Below the pieces are notes generated by a model that saw nothing but the letters and a program-made list of their open reading frames with translations, had not been told where the DNA came from and made no database searches. Positions 43,355 through 52,195 of a stretch of DNA of 64,000 nt are shown one piece after another. The number at the start of each line of letters is the position of its first letter. Within the stretch, counting starts at the first letter, position 1. The position numbers and the translations under genes are program-made. Origin of the DNA: Alphaproteobacteria bacterium (GTDB lineage: Bacteria > Pseudomonadota > Alphaproteobacteria > Rhodobacterales > Rhodobacteraceae); assembly GCA_030433335.1 (NCBI GenBank), contig JAUILL010000006.1, forward strand, positions 97,413 to 161,412, in the 5' to 3' direction.

Positions 43355-43987
43355 ATGTTTGACGCCGCCCTACGCCCACTTATTGATCCTGCCCTCAACC
43401 GTTTGGGCACCCGACTGGCGCGTTTTGGCTGTAGCGCAGATTCGGTGACGCTGGTGGGATTGGCCCTCGGGCTGGGGGCCGCTGGGGCTATTGCCACGGG
43501 ACATCCGCTGTGGGGTCTGATCCTGCTTTTGGCCAGCCGTCTGGCTGACGGATTGGACGGCGCCATCGCCCGCGCCACTCAGAAGACGGACTTTGGCGGC
43601 TACCTCGATATCACTTGCGATTTTCTGTTCTACGGCGCTGTACCCTTAGCGTTCGTCGTCCTTGATCCTGCGGCCAACGGGCTTGTCGGAGCGTTCCTCT
43701 TGACCAGCTTTTACTTCAATGGCGCGAGCTTTCTGGGCTACGCGATACTTGCCGAAAAGCACCGGATGGAGAGTTCGGCCCGCGGGTCCAAATCGCTCTA
43801 TTTCACGGGCGGCATCCTCGAAGGGGCCGAGACCATCGGTTTTTTCGTTCTGATCTGCCTGTGGCCTGTCCTGTTCGCGCCCGCGTCCTATGTCTTTGGC
43901 GCACTGTGTTTTGTCACCGCTGTATCCCGCATTTTGTTGGCCCGCCAAGTCTTCGGGCCCACCATCCAAGAAGAGGAAGAAATTTGA
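43355..43987 (+). CDS. ynjF: CDP-alcohol phosphatidyltransferase (YnjF-like)
   Basis: Membrane enzyme of 210 residues from MFDAALRPLIDPALNRLG. The CDP-alcohol motif DGLDGAIARATQKTDFGGYL followed by D-ITC-D supplies the metal-binding aspartates; five or six hydrophobic helices surround it. The family moves a phosphatidyl group from CDP-diacylglycerol to an alcohol, here unknown. The stop overlaps the ynjB-like start as TGATG. E. coli ynjF is the same type of gene beside ynjBCD, which supports the assignment. Confidence 0.85.
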   Translation: MFDAALRPLIDPALNRLGTRLARFGCSADSVTLVGLALGLGAAGAIATGHPLWGLILLLASRLADGLDGAIARATQKTDFGGYLDITCDFLFYGAVPLAFVVLDPAANGLVGAFLLTSFYFNGASFLGYAILAEKHRMESSARGSKSLYFTGGILEGAETIGFFVLICLWPVLFAPASYVFGALCFVTAVSRILLARQVFGPTIQEEEEI

Positions 43988-45186
43988 TGAAACGCCTGAC
44001 TGCGGCTTTGGCTGCGTCCCTCTTGGCTACCACTGCCTTTGCCCAACCTGATCCGACCGACTGGGACTCCGTATTGGACGAAGCGCGCGGGCAGACCGTG
44101 TACTGGAACGCTTGGGGCGGATCGACGACCACGAACGACTTTATCGCTTGGGTCGGGGACCGCATGGCCGAGGAATATGGCGTGACCCTAGAACATGTGA
44201 AGCTGACCGACACCGCCGATGCTGTGGCCCGCGTTCTGGCCGAGCAGCAGGCTGGTACGAACGAAGGCGGCGCGATCGACATCATCTGGATCAACGGCGA
44301 AAACTTCGCCTCGATGAAGCGTCAGGACCTGCTTTTCGGCCCCTTTGCCGAAGCGCTGCCGAACTGGCAGTACGTGGACACCGAGGGCAAGACCGTCCAG
44401 ACCGACTTCACCATCCCGACCGAGGGCTACGAGAGCCCGTGGGCCATGGCGCAGGTGGTCTTCATGTATGACACGGCCGACATTGACGCGCCTCTGCCAT
44501 CGATGAATGCCATTCTGGAATGGTCCAAGGCCCATCCCGGCCGCTTCACCTACCCCCAGCCGCCGGATTTCCTAGGTGCGACCTTCCTCAAACAGGCTCT
44601 GCTGGACTTGGTCGAGGACCCAGCCCCGCTGATGGAACCTGCAACGCCCGAGACGTTTACCAAAGTGTCGGCCCCCGTTTGGGACTTCCTCGAAGAGCTG
44701 ACCCCGAACCTGTGGCGCAAGGGCGAGACCTATCCCCAAAGCGGCCCCCAGCAAATCCAGCTGCTGAATGACGACGAGATTGATCTGGCGATCAGCTTCA
44801 GCCCGGGCGAGGCCTCGACCGCGATCTCGAACTTCGAGTTGCCTGACACCGTGCGCACCTTTGTTCTGGACAAGGGCACCTTGGGCAACGCCAGCTATCT
44901 GGCCATTCCCTACAATGCGAATGCGGCGGCGGGTGCGATGGTTGTCGCAAACTTCATCCTGTCACCAGAGGCGCAGGCCCACGGTCTGGACCCGCTGAAC
45001 CTTGGGTACGGCACGGTTCTGGACATGGACAAACTGTCAGACGATCAGAAAGCGGCCTTTGACGCGATTGATCTGGGCATCGCGACCCTGACACCCGCGG
45101 AACTCGGCACTGCCCTGCCCGAACCCCACCCTAGCTGGATGGAGATGCTCGAAACCGAGTGGACCGCCCGCTACGGGGTCCAGTGA
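43987..45186 (+). CDS. ynjB: ABC transporter substrate-binding protein (YnjB-like)
   Basis: Periplasmic binding protein of 399 residues with signal peptide (MKRLTAALAASLLATTAFAQ). Features include VYWNAWGGSTTTNDFIAWVGD at the start, IDIIWINGENFASMKRQDLLFG and PNLWRKGETYPQSGPQQIQLLNDDEIDLA, which match the thiamine/spermidine-like YnjB group. It is coupled by TGATG to the phosphatidyltransferase and by GTGA to the permease gene. Substrate not established; thiamine, phosphonate or a polyol are possible. Confidence 0.88.
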   Translation: MKRLTAALAASLLATTAFAQPDPTDWDSVLDEARGQTVYWNAWGGSTTTNDFIAWVGDRMAEEYGVTLEHVKLTDTADAVARVLAEQQAGTNEGGAIDIIWINGENFASMKRQDLLFGPFAEALPNWQYVDTEGKTVQTDFTIPTEGYESPWAMAQVVFMYDTADIDAPLPSMNAILEWSKAHPGRFTYPQPPDFLGATFLKQALLDLVEDPAPLMEPATPETFTKVSAPVWDFLEELTPNLWRKGETYPQSGPQQIQLLNDDEIDLAISFSPGEASTAISNFELPDTVRTFVLDKGTLGNASYLAIPYNANAAAGAMVVANFILSPEAQAHGLDPLNLGYGTVLDMDKLSDDQKAAFDAIDLGIATLTPAELGTALPEPHPSWMEMLETEWTARYGVQ

Positions 45187-46871
45187 CGCCAAGCCTGACA
45201 TGGGTTCCCCGCCTGACACTGGCCGCTTTGGTGCTGCCGGTTGGGGCGGGGCTATGGGGGGTGATTGCCCCCCTCTTGGGTCTGGTGCAGATCAACGGCG
45301 CCGACCCTACTGAGGCGATTGATGACCTGTTCGCTTGGCCCGGACTGACGCGCGCTTCGCTCCTGAGCGTCACGACCGGCATCGGGGCTACCGTTCTGGC
45401 GCTGGCAATTGTCGTTCTAATCCTGTGCCAACTGCATGGAACACGCGCATTGGGTTGGCTGCGCCGCCTGCTCTCTCCACTTTTGTCGGTCCCCCACGCC
45501 GCGGCGGCATTCGGACTGGCCTTTTTGATTGCGCCGTCTGGTTGGGTGGCCCGCCTGTTCAGCCCGTGGGCCACCGGATGGGACCATCCGCCCGACATCC
45601 TGATACTAAACGACCCGTGGGGCATGGCGCTGACCCTTGGTCTTGCGATCAAAGAAGCCCCCTTTCTGCTGCTCATGTCTTTAGCCGCATTGGGGCAGGT
45701 TCGCGCGGACCAATCTATCTACATCGCCCGTGCCCTTGGGCACAGCGGCTCCGGCGCGTGGCTGAAGACCGTTTTCCCCGCAGTCTACCGTCAGATCAGG
45801 TTGCCCGTGTACGTCGTGCTGGCCTATTCGATGACCGTGGTGGATGTGGCGATGATACTTGGTCCGACGCGCCCAACCACGCTGTCCGTGCAGATCCTAC
45901 GCTGGATGTCGGACCCTGACCTTGCATATCGCCTCCAAGGCGCAGCCGGTGCGCTCCTGCAACTCGGGCTGGTTCTTGGCGCCTTGGGTCTGTGGTGGGT
46001 CGCCGAACGTCTGGTCGCCCGTCTTGGCAAACGCTGGGTCGAAGGCGGCAGTCGGAGCCTGCACCTGAACAGGCTGCGTCCGCTGGCAAGAGGCGTCGGA
46101 GCGGTCACAGCGCTTGCCGTCTTGCTTGGTCTGATGGGGTTGTTTGTCTGGGCGCTCGCCGGACAATGGCGCTATCCCGACGCTTGGCCACAGCAACTTT
46201 CTCTGCGCAGTTGGCAACGGTTTGCGCCGCAGATCACCGATCCGCTCCTCGAAACTGCGGTGATTGCTCTGATCAGCACGATGATCGCGCTGGCGCTCTG
46301 CATCGGCAGCTTGGAGGCCGAAAGCCGCCACAACCTACGCCCGACGACACGCGCGATGGCGCTGCTCTATCTGCCCCTTCTCATCCCGCAAATCGCCTTC
46401 TTGCCGGGGCTACAAGTGCTGCTACTTCAGGCCGGACTAACCTCGGGCCGATGGGTGGTGATCCTGTCTCATCTGGTGTTCGTACTGCCCTATGTTTTTC
46501 TGTCTCTGTCTGATCCGTGGCGGGCTTGGGATACGAGATATGGCACCGTCGCTCGGGCGCTCGGGACGAGCCCGAATGGTGTTCTGTTGCGTGTTCGCCT
46601 GCCTATGCTGCTGACCCCAGTCCTGACCGCAGCAGCGGTGGGATGCGCGGTGTCGGTTGGGCAGTACTTGCCCACTTTGCTTGCAGGAGGCGGCCGCGTC
46701 GCCACCATCACGACCGAAGCTGTCGCCCTAAGCTCCGGCGGAAACCGCCGCGCGATTGGGGTGTACGGGGTCGCCCAAACCCTTGCCGCGCTTATCCCCT
46801 TTGCCATCGCACTCGGCCTACCAAGGCTGATCCACCGCAACCGCCGCGCCTTGATACCGGAGAGATCATGA
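45183..46871 (+). CDS. ynjC: ABC transporter permease, fused two-domain (YnjC-like)
   Basis: Permease of 562 residues starting from GTG that overlaps the ynjB stop. Two binding-protein-dependent permease halves are fused, giving about twelve helices; the cytoplasmic coupling loops are ARALGHSGSGAWLKTVFPAV in the first half and ARALGTSPNGVLLRVRLPML in the second. This fused layout equals E. coli YnjC and the thiamine permease ThiP. It overlaps ynjD by ATGA. Confidence 0.9.
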   Translation: MTPSLTWVPRLTLAALVLPVGAGLWGVIAPLLGLVQINGADPTEAIDDLFAWPGLTRASLLSVTTGIGATVLALAIVVLILCQLHGTRALGWLRRLLSPLLSVPHAAAAFGLAFLIAPSGWVARLFSPWATGWDHPPDILILNDPWGMALTLGLAIKEAPFLLLMSLAALGQVRADQSIYIARALGHSGSGAWLKTVFPAVYRQIRLPVYVVLAYSMTVVDVAMILGPTRPTTLSVQILRWMSDPDLAYRLQGAAGALLQLGLVLGALGLWWVAERLVARLGKRWVEGGSRSLHLNRLRPLARGVGAVTALAVLLGLMGLFVWALAGQWRYPDAWPQQLSLRSWQRFAPQITDPLLETAVIALISTMIALALCIGSLEAESRHNLRPTTRAMALLYLPLLIPQIAFLPGLQVLLLQAGLTSGRWVVILSHLVFVLPYVFLSLSDPWRAWDTRYGTVARALGTSPNGVLLRVRLPMLLTPVLTAAAVGCAVSVGQYLPTLLAGGGRVATITTEAVALSSGGNRRAIGVYGVAQTLAALIPFAIALGLPRLIHRNRRALIPERS

Positions 46872-47500
46872 CCACCGGATTAACTCTGAAATCCCTGCGC
46901 ATCTTCCGTGACCAATCACTCTTGGTCGCGCTCGATACGACCGTGCAAGCAGGAGAGGTCTTGTCGATCATGGGACCGTCGGGCGCGGGGAAATCGACAC
47001 TTCTCGCGGCGCTGACGGGGACACTTGCACCCGCATTCCGACAAGAAGGGCACGTGATCCTGAACGGGCGCGACGTGACCACCCTACCAACGGAGCATCG
47101 GCGCATCGGTATCCTGTTTCAGGACGATCTGCTGTTCCCACATTTGAGCGTCGGTCAGAACCTCGCCTTCGGATTGGCTAAAGGCGGCACCCGCACTGAG
47201 CGACGTGCGAAAATTGAAACTTCACTGGCGGATGTGGGGCTGGAGGGCTTCCATGATCGCGATCCGGCGACCCTTTCTGGCGGACAAAAGGCACGGGTCG
47301 CTCTGATGCGGATGCTGCTGAGTGCGCCCGAAGCGCTGCTATTGGACGAGGCGTTCAGTGGCCTTGATCCAGCCCTACGCGAACAAATACGGGCGCTGGT
47401 GTTTACCCGCGCCCGCACCTTGAATTTGCCTGTTGTGATGGTCACCCACGACCCCGCCGATGCAGAGGCCGCAGGCGGGCCAATCCTGAAAATCGGTTAG
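46868..47500 (+). CDS. ynjD: ABC transporter ATP-binding protein (YnjD-like)
   Basis: ATPase of 210 residues with Walker A GPSGAGKST at 36-44, Q-loop GILFQDDLLFPHLSV, signature TLSGGQKARVALMRML, Walker B ALLLDEAFSGLD and the switch His in VMVTHDP. It completes the ynjF-B-C-D operon; the 3' end overlaps the convergent choV stop by 4 bases, so no terminator can lie between them. Confidence 0.93.
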   Translation: MTTGLTLKSLRIFRDQSLLVALDTTVQAGEVLSIMGPSGAGKSTLLAALTGTLAPAFRQEGHVILNGRDVTTLPTEHRRIGILFQDDLLFPHLSVGQNLAFGLAKGGTRTERRAKIETSLADVGLEGFHDRDPATLSGGQKARVALMRMLLSAPEALLLDEAFSGLDPALREQIRALVFTRARTLNLPVVMVTHDPADAEAAGGPILKIG

Positions 47501-48528
47501 GCCGCGCTACGCGGGTCTACCAGATTACGCAGGATGTCATCCTTGGTGATCTGACCGATGATCTGGCCGTCCTTGATCACAGCCAGCGGAGTTTCGGTGC
47601 CCATGATGCGCTGCATCACGTCGCCCACTGGCATCCCTGCATCCACTTGATCGGTCGCCAGAGATGACGCCGGCGACATGATATCGCCCGCGCGCAGAAC
47701 ACCCAGCGGGTTCATGTGCGCCACAAACTCGGTCACATAGTCGTCTGCAGGCTTCGAGAAGATCTCTTGCGGAGTGCCACACTGGACGATCCGGCCGCCT
47801 TCCATGATCGCGATCCGGTTGCCGATCTTGAATGCTTCGTCCAGATCATGGCTCACGAAGATGATGGTGCGGTTCAGCTTCTGCTGAAGCTCCAGAAGTT
47901 CGTCCTGCAGTTTGGCACGGATCAACGGGTCGAGCGCACTGAAGGGTTCGTCCATTAGCAGGATCGGCGCGTCGGTCACGAACGCGCGGGCCAGACCCAC
48001 ACGCTGCTGCATACCGCCTGACAGTTCACCGACCTTGCGGTCAGCCCACTGGGACAGGCCCACAAGCTCAAGCTGCTTCTCCACCTTGGAATCGCGCTCG
48101 GCCTTGTCCATGCCGCCAAGTTCCAGACCCAGCTGCACGTTCTCGCGCACAGTGCGCCACGGCAGCAGACCAAACTGCTGGAAGACCATGGCGATCTGAC
48201 TCAGACGCATGCGGCGCAGGTTCGCTTTGTCTGCGTGGGTAATGTCGACCATTTGGTTGCCGTCATTCACCAGAACCGAGCCGCGCACGACGGGATTCAG
48301 GGCATTCACAGCCCGCAGAAGAGTCGACTTGCCCGAACCAGACAGGCCCATCAGCACCAGAATTTCACCGGTCCCAACCTCGAGCGAGCAGTTGTGCACG
48401 CCCAAGACCTGACCGCATTCCTGCTGAACGGTGCCGCGGTCGGCGCCCTTGTCCATCAGGGGCAGCGCAGATTGGGGATTGTCGCCAAAGACGATGGAGA
48501 CGTTGTCGAATTTAACAGCCGTGCTCAT
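47497..48528 (-). CDS. choV: Choline ABC transporter, ATP-binding protein ChoV
   Basis: ATPase of 343 residues of the glycine betaine/choline (ProV-type) group: Walker A GLSGSGKST at 61-69, VFQQFGLLPWRTVREN Q-loop, LSGGMQQRVGLARAF signature, Walker B LLMDEPFSALDP, SHDLDEAFKIG switch region, and a C-terminal pair of CBS-like segments (PLAVIKDGQIIGQITKDDIL). It overlaps choW by ATGA. Together with ChoX and ChoW it imports choline for conversion to glycine betaine. Confidence 0.93.
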   Translation of the reverse strand: MSTAVKFDNVSIVFGDNPQSALPLMDKGADRGTVQQECGQVLGVHNCSLEVGTGEILVLMGLSGSGKSTLLRAVNALNPVVRGSVLVNDGNQMVDITHADKANLRRMRLSQIAMVFQQFGLLPWRTVRENVQLGLELGGMDKAERDSKVEKQLELVGLSQWADRKVGELSGGMQQRVGLARAFVTDAPILLMDEPFSALDPLIRAKLQDELLELQQKLNRTIIFVSHDLDEAFKIGNRIAIMEGGRIVQCGTPQEIFSKPADDYVTEFVAHMNPLGVLRAGDIMSPASSLATDQVDAGMPVGDVMQRIMGTETPLAVIKDGQIIGQITKDDILRNLVDPRSAA

Positions 48529-49364
48529 TTCTTTTCCCCTTTGCTCAGCATCCGATCCAGCATGATGGCGACGACCACGATGACAAAGCCGGACTCAAAG
48601 CCGAGTTTGGTGTTCACCTGGTTCAGAGCGCGCACCACAGGCACACCAAGGCCATCCGCGCCAACCAGCGCAGCGACCACAACCATCGACAGCGACAGCA
48701 TGATGGTCTGGTTCAGGCCCGCCATGATCTGCGGAAGGGCATAGGGAAGTTCGACCTTGAATAGCACCTGATTGGGGGTCGCACCGAACGCACGCGCTGC
48801 TTCGAGCAGCTGCTGCGGGGTCGAGGACACTCCCAGATAGGTCAGGCGGATCGGCGCGGGCAGCACGAAAATCACGGTCGCGATCAGGCCCGGCACCATC
48901 CCGATGCCGAAAAACACGATCGCAGGGATCAGATAAACAAAGGTCGGCAGCGTCTGCATCAGGTCGAGCACCGGCCGCAGATAGGTGTAAACCTTGGGTT
49001 TGTGGGCGGCAAAAATCCCGATCGGCACGCCGACCAGCATACAAACCACACAGGCCGACATCACCAGCGTGATGCTCTCGGTGGTTTCCTCCCAGTAGTC
49101 CTGGTTCAGGATGAACAGAAACCCAACGAACACAAACGCACAGATTTTCCAGCTGCGCTGGATGACCCATGTCAGCGCGACAAAGAACGCGATCACCACC
49201 AGTGGGTGAGGCGTCTGAAGCAGCCACAGGATGGCGTTGATCAGCCAGTCCATGGCATTTGACATGCCTTCGAAGAAAAATTCGGCGTTATCGCGCAAAA
49301 AGTCGAACACGACCTCGGCGCCTTCGCCTACCGGAATTTTGTTATCGGTTAACCAATCTAGCAT
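48525..49364 (-). CDS. choW: Choline ABC transporter, permease ChoW
   Basis: Permease of 279 residues with an N-terminal amphipathic region, six or so hydrophobic helices and the EAA-type coupling loop EAARAFGATPNQVLFKVELP followed by ALPQIMAGLNQTIMLSLSMV. The DWLINAILWLLQTPHPLVVI entry is typical of ProW/ChoW proteins. It is separated from choX by a terminator-like hairpin and overlaps choV. Confidence 0.93.
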   Translation of the reverse strand: MLDWLTDNKIPVGEGAEVVFDFLRDNAEFFFEGMSNAMDWLINAILWLLQTPHPLVVIAFFVALTWVIQRSWKICAFVFVGFLFILNQDYWEETTESITLVMSACVVCMLVGVPIGIFAAHKPKVYTYLRPVLDLMQTLPTFVYLIPAIVFFGIGMVPGLIATVIFVLPAPIRLTYLGVSSTPQQLLEAARAFGATPNQVLFKVELPYALPQIMAGLNQTIMLSLSMVVVAALVGADGLGVPVVRALNQVNTKLGFESGFVIVVVAIMLDRMLSKGEKK

Positions 49365-49405
49365 CTATCACTCGTTCTCTGGTCGGAGGGGAAACCTAAT
49401 AAAAT

Positions 49406-49432
49406 GGGGCCCGGCTGAATGAACCGGGCCCC
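49406..49432 (-). terminator. Attenuating hairpin between choX and choW
   Basis: GGGGCCCGG (49406-49414) pairs perfectly with CCGGGCCCC (49424-49432); on the transcribed strand ATTTTATTAG follows. It can end most transcripts after choX and let a fraction continue into choWV, a common way to make excess binding protein. Confidence 0.65.
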
Positions 49433-49445
49433 GACAGGTCAGTGA

Positions 49446-50360
49446 TCAGAGGCCCATGTGTGCCTTGACTGCGGCAACCGCGTCGCCACCGTCGAGGGTG
49501 GTCACGCCTTCGAGCCAAGGCTCGACTTCAGCAAAGTTCGCTTTGATCCACGCTTCGGTTGCGTCACCGGCTTCTTCGCCGTCGTTCAGGATCGCGCCCA
49601 TGACTTCGTTTTCCATGGCGAGGCTGAACTTCATGTTCTTCAGCAGCTGGCCAACGTTCGGGCACTCTTCTGCGTAGCCTTTACGGGTGGTGGTGTAGAC
49701 CACGCCCTCACCGCCAAAGAAGTCTTCGCCACCGGGCAGGTACTTCAGGCTGAAGTTCGCGTTCATGGGATGGGGTTCCCAGCCGAGGAAGACAACGTCC
49801 TTCTCGTCTTTGTAGTTGCGCGACACCATCGCGAGCATGCCCTGCTCCGAGCTTTCGACAACTTCGAAGTTCTTCAGGCCGTGGGTGTCGTTCTCGGTCA
49901 GGCCGATCAGGTAATCGTTGCCTTCGTTGCCGGGCTCGATGCCATAGATCTTGCCGTCCAGCGACTCTTCGAACTTGGCGATGTCACCATAGGACTGCAG
50001 ACCGCGCTCGTAGGTGTAGGTGGGAACGGCCAGAGTGTACTTGGTGCCTTCGAGGTTCACGACCAGCTGCTCGATCTCGCCTTTATCGAGGTAGGGCTGG
50101 ATCGCGCCCGACTGTGCGGGGATCCAGTTGCCAAGGAACACGTCGACGTCATCGCTTTCTAGCGAGGCAAAGGTCACGGGAACCGACAGAACCTTGGTGT
50201 CGACCTTGTAGCCCAGACCTTCGAGGATATGGGTCGCGGTTGCGGTGGTGGTGGTGATGTCAGTCCAACCCACGTCCGAGAACGTCACTTCCGAGCAATC
50301 TGCGAATGCAGGAGCGGCGGCGATCACGGCCAGTGCAGAGATGGTTGCCTTGAATTTCAT
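49446..50360 (-). CDS. choX: Choline-binding periplasmic protein ChoX
   Basis: OpuAC-type binding protein of 304 residues from MKFKATISALAVIAAAPAFA, its signal peptide. Mature part starts DCSEVTFSDVGWTDITTTTATATHILE, with DDVDVFLGNWIPAQSGAIQPYL, NEGNDYLIGLTENDTHGL and VFLGWEPHPMNANFSLKYLPGG providing the aromatic cage residues of the family. The frame is open to 50411, but that part is not family-like. Divergent from betC across a 204-base region with two dyads. Confidence 0.94.
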   Translation of the reverse strand: MKFKATISALAVIAAAPAFADCSEVTFSDVGWTDITTTTATATHILEGLGYKVDTKVLSVPVTFASLESDDVDVFLGNWIPAQSGAIQPYLDKGEIEQLVVNLEGTKYTLAVPTYTYERGLQSYGDIAKFEESLDGKIYGIEPGNEGNDYLIGLTENDTHGLKNFEVVESSEQGMLAMVSRNYKDEKDVVFLGWEPHPMNANFSLKYLPGGEDFFGGEGVVYTTTRKGYAEECPNVGQLLKNMKFSLAMENEVMGAILNDGEEAGDATEAWIKANFAEVEPWLEGVTTLDGGDAVAAVKAHMGL

Positions 50361-50398
50361 CTGGATTTTCCCTGTGTTGTTTGAGTGTGGTTTTGTTG

Positions 50399-50412
50399 AT
50401 TGACTGGTCAAT
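50399..50412. promoter_or_regulatory. Candidate BetI-type operator between choX and betC
   Basis: ATTGAC TG GTCAAT is a perfect 6+2+6 dyad inside TTGATTGACTGGTCAATAAA, 39 bases upstream of choX. BetI operators are TTGA/TCAA-containing dyads, so a choline-responsive repressor could bind here. No betI gene is in the window. Confidence 0.5.
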
Positions 50413-50455
50413 AAAAATCTTGTCTCGGTGAGAGAGTCAACGAAAAAGCCGGATT

Positions 50456-50471
50456 GGCACGGTTTCGTGCC
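50456..50471. promoter_or_regulatory. Second dyad between choX and betC
   Basis: GGCACG GTTT CGTGCC is a 6+4+6 perfect dyad 94 bases upstream of betC. Operator or small hairpin; role unknown. Confidence 0.35.
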
Positions 50472-50564
50472 GCAACGGACCAGATTTTACGCGGTTTGCA
50501 GGTTTGAAGTGCGATTGCCGGCATCAACGGGCGGCTGCTTTCAACCAAAGGAGGAACGAAGATC

Positions 50565-52088
50565 ATGAGCGACACGAAACGGCCGAACATCCTCATCTTG
50601 ATGGTGGACCAGCTCAACGGGACATTCTTTCCGGATGGACCGGCTGAGTTCCTTCATGCGCCCAACTTGAAAAAGCTGGCCGCGCGCTCCACCCGTTTCC
50701 GGAATGCCTATACGGCCTCCCCTTTGTGCGCACCTGGTCGCGCCTCCTTTATGTCAGGGCAACTGCCCAGTGATACCGGTGTCTACGACAACGCTGCTGA
50801 GTTCACATCGTCAATCCCGACATACGCGCACCATTTACGCCGTGCGGGCTATCAGACCTGTCTTTCGGGTAAAATGCACTTTGTCGGTCCTGATCAAATG
50901 CATGGCCTCGAAGAGCGTTTGACCACTGACATCTACCCTGCCGATTTCGGCTGGACCCCTGACTACCGCAAACCCGGCGAGCGGATTGACTGGTGGTATC
51001 ATAACATGGGGAGCGTCACAGGGGCAGGGGTTGCGGAAATCAGCAACCAGATGGAATACGATGACGAGGTAGCCTACAACGCGACCCGTAAAATCTATGA
51101 TCTGGGCCGCGGTCTGGACGACCGTCCTTGGTGTCTGACCGTCAGCTTCACCCACCCTCACGACCCCTATGTAGCGCGCAAGAAATACTGGGATCTATAT
51201 GAAGACTGCGAGCATCTGCTGCCCGAAGTCGGCGCGATTCCCTACGAAGAGCAGGACAACCACTCGAAGCGGATTTTCGACGCGAACGATTGGCGCAGCT
51301 TTGACATCACCGAAGAAGATATCAAGCGTTCGCGCCGTGCCTACTTCGCCAACATCTCTTATCTGGACGACAAAATTGGTGGGATTCTCGAGGCGCTGGA
51401 CGGCACCCGCCAGACCGAGAACACCATCGTCCTGTTTGTCTCGGACCACGGCGATATGCTTGGCGAGCGCGGTCTCTGGTTCAAAATGTCGTTCTACGAG
51501 GGCTCGTCCCGCGTGCCGATCATGATCGCAGCGCCCCAGATGGAGCCGGGTTTGGTCACTGAACCCGCGTCCAACATCGACATCTGCCCGACCGTTTGTG
51601 ATCTGGCCGGCGTCAGCATGGAAGAGGTCATGCCGTGGACCACGGGTGAGTCGCTAGTGCCCTTTGGCCAAGGCGTCACGCGCGAAAGCCCCGTCGCGAT
51701 GGAATACGCAGCCGAAGCTTCCTACGCGCCTATGGTTTGCCTGCGTCAGGGCAAGTACAAGTTTACCCGCTGCAAGCTGGACCCCGAACAGCTGTTCGAT
51801 CTGGAGAAAGACCCGCACGAGTTGACCAACGTGGCTGGCGATCCCGAATACGCGGATGTTCTGGCGGAGTTCCAAGCTGAAGCAGACCGCCGCTGGGATC
51901 TGGACCGCTTTAATGCGGATGTGCGTTTCAGCCAGGCCCGCCGCTGGGTCGTCTACGAAGCGCTTCGCAATGGCGACTACTACCCTTGGGACTACCAGCC
52001 CCTTCAAAAGGCCTCGGAACGCTACATGCGCAACCACATGGACCTGAACGTCCTAGAGGAAAGCAAGCGCTTTCCCCGAGGCGAGTGA
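50565..52088 (+). CDS. betC: Choline-sulfatase
   Basis: Sulfatase of 507 residues that releases choline from choline-O-sulfate, a marine osmolyte. The formylglycine site is C55 in SPLCAPGRASFMSG (C-x-P-x-R), with metal residues in ILMVDQLNGTFF and FVSDHGDMLGERGLWFK; the C-terminal DLNVLEESKRFPRGE region is typical of BetC. AAAGGAGGAACG precedes the ATG. Coupling with the divergent choXWV makes a choline-sulfate utilisation locus; betA and betB are not here. Acts in the cytoplasm, since no signal is seen. Confidence 0.95.
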   Translation: MSDTKRPNILILMVDQLNGTFFPDGPAEFLHAPNLKKLAARSTRFRNAYTASPLCAPGRASFMSGQLPSDTGVYDNAAEFTSSIPTYAHHLRRAGYQTCLSGKMHFVGPDQMHGLEERLTTDIYPADFGWTPDYRKPGERIDWWYHNMGSVTGAGVAEISNQMEYDDEVAYNATRKIYDLGRGLDDRPWCLTVSFTHPHDPYVARKKYWDLYEDCEHLLPEVGAIPYEEQDNHSKRIFDANDWRSFDITEEDIKRSRRAYFANISYLDDKIGGILEALDGTRQTENTIVLFVSDHGDMLGERGLWFKMSFYEGSSRVPIMIAAPQMEPGLVTEPASNIDICPTVCDLAGVSMEEVMPWTTGESLVPFGQGVTRESPVAMEYAAEASYAPMVCLRQGKYKFTRCKLDPEQLFDLEKDPHELTNVAGDPEYADVLAEFQAEADRRWDLDRFNADVRFSQARRWVVYEALRNGDYYPWDYQPLQKASERYMRNHMDLNVLEESKRFPRGE

Positions 52089-52147
52089 CAAGCGATCTGC
52101 CAGCGGTGGCAAGCCGCTGGCCCTTGACCTTTGGTTTCAATCTGTTG

Positions 52148-52178
52148 GACCCTGCGGCATCCCCGCGGGGTCTTTTTG
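52148..52178 (+). terminator. Terminator after betC
   Basis: GACCC (52148-52152) and GGGTC (52168-52172) bracket an imperfect GC-rich stem, followed by TTTTTG. It separates betC from hupT. Confidence 0.6.
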
Positions 52179-52195
52179 TTTCACAAAGGTCAGCC

